DNA of 14,011 nucleotides from Pasteurellaceae bacterium (GTDB lineage Bacteria > Pseudomonadota > Gammaproteobacteria > Enterobacterales > Pasteurellaceae). Below, one piece after another: positions 13,686 to 14,011 of the stretch. Location of the stretch: the NCBI GenBank assembly GCA_900756875.1, contig CAAELW010000001.1, positions 1-14,011 of the forward strand, in the 5' to 3' direction. The position numbers and the translations under genes are program-made. Every line of letters starts with the position of its first letter. The first letter of the stretch is position 1. Under the pieces are notes generated by a model. The model was not told the DNA's origin. It ran no database searches and worked only from the letters and a program-made list of their open reading frames with translations.

Positions 13686-14011
13686 ATGTTTGCAGATTGG
13701 AAAAATGATGTAGCACACGTTAAAAAATCATTCGGTGCATTAGGTAAAAAATACCCTAAAATGTTACAAGCTTACGGCGCATTAGGTGCTGCGGCGGCAG
13801 AAGGTAACGTATTAGATGCCAAAACCCGTGAATTAATTGCATTAGCAGTTGCAGTAACCACTCGTTGTGAAAGCTGCATTGGCGTGCACGCTGATGAAGC
13901 GGTGAAAGCAGGTGCAACTGAAGAAGAAGTGGCAGCAGCATTAGCGATGTCTATCGCATTAAATGCAGGTGCAGCTTACACCTACTCTCTTCGTGCATTA
14001 GAAGCTTACAA
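13686..14011 (+). CDS. AhpD/carboxymuconolactone decarboxylase-family protein (cut by window end)
   Basis: The 108 residues in the window start MFADWKNDVAHVKKSFG. They include the AhpD-type pattern Glu49, then 11 residues, then Cys61-x2-Cys64-x3-His68 (RCESCIGVH), and the alanine-rich helices of the alpha-helical fold. Proteins with this motif have thiol peroxidase or reductase activity. As I recall, the H. influenzae relative has about 114 residues, so only a few are probably missing. The ribosome site AAGGAG (13673-13678) is strong and ideally spaced, which suggests high expression. It diverges from the RclR-like regulator. The exact substrate is unknown, and a true decarboxylase role is unlikely given the CxxC motif. 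Confidence 0.92.
   Translation, partial: MFADWKNDVAHVKKSFGALGKKYPKMLQAYGALGAAAAEGNVLDAKTRELIALAVAVTTRCESCIGVHADEAVKAGATEEEVAAALAMSIALNAGAAYTYSLRALEAY

Overview
The window looks like chromosomal DNA of a Haemophilus-type member of the Pasteurellaceae. It is AT-rich and carries 12 exact copies of the Haemophilus DNA uptake signal AAGTGCGGT (either orientation) in 14 kb. The protein sequences are closely related to those of H. influenzae and E. coli. I would guess H. parainfluenzae or a close relative, but the species cannot be fixed from this sequence alone. I see no phage, insertion sequence, CRISPR array, tRNA or rRNA.

Layout. (1) 1-918: the start of secA and its translational regulator secM on the minus strand, with a small DciA/DUF721 gene diverging on the plus strand. 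(2) 920-3429, minus: aroK-aroB-dam, two shikimate pathway enzymes and the GATC methylase. (3) 3430-3743: a mostly non-coding gap with a weak 44-codon ORF and a terminator. (4) 3744-5411, minus: a DcuB-type C4-dicarboxylate transporter with an extra domain of about 100 residues. (5) 5688-10637, minus: the fatty acid and phospholipid cluster yceD-rpmF-plsX-fabH-fabD-fabG-acpP, including the 56-residue L32 gene rpmF. (6) 10771-12615, minus: an ABC exporter. (7) 12692-14011: an RclR-like AraC-family regulator diverging from an AhpD-like CxxC protein cut by the window end.

How the genes work together. SecM stalls its own ribosome to expose the secA start. The yceD to acpP cluster joins ribosome assembly (YceD, L32) to acyl-phosphate formation (PlsX) and fatty acid initiation and elongation (FabH, FabD, FabG, AcpP). 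acpP appears to have its own terminator, operator and promoter block. The dicarboxylate transporter has an FNR-like site upstream, as expected for anaerobic fumarate/succinate exchange. The last pair resembles a small thiol/oxidant-response unit.

The most interesting items are a divergent SecM arrest peptide with a plausible Shine-Dalgarno-sequestering fold, the inserted domain in DcuB, a FadR-like palindrome before acpP, a nearly leaderless promoter for yceD, and the RclR-like/AhpD-like pair. None is proven to be a new system.
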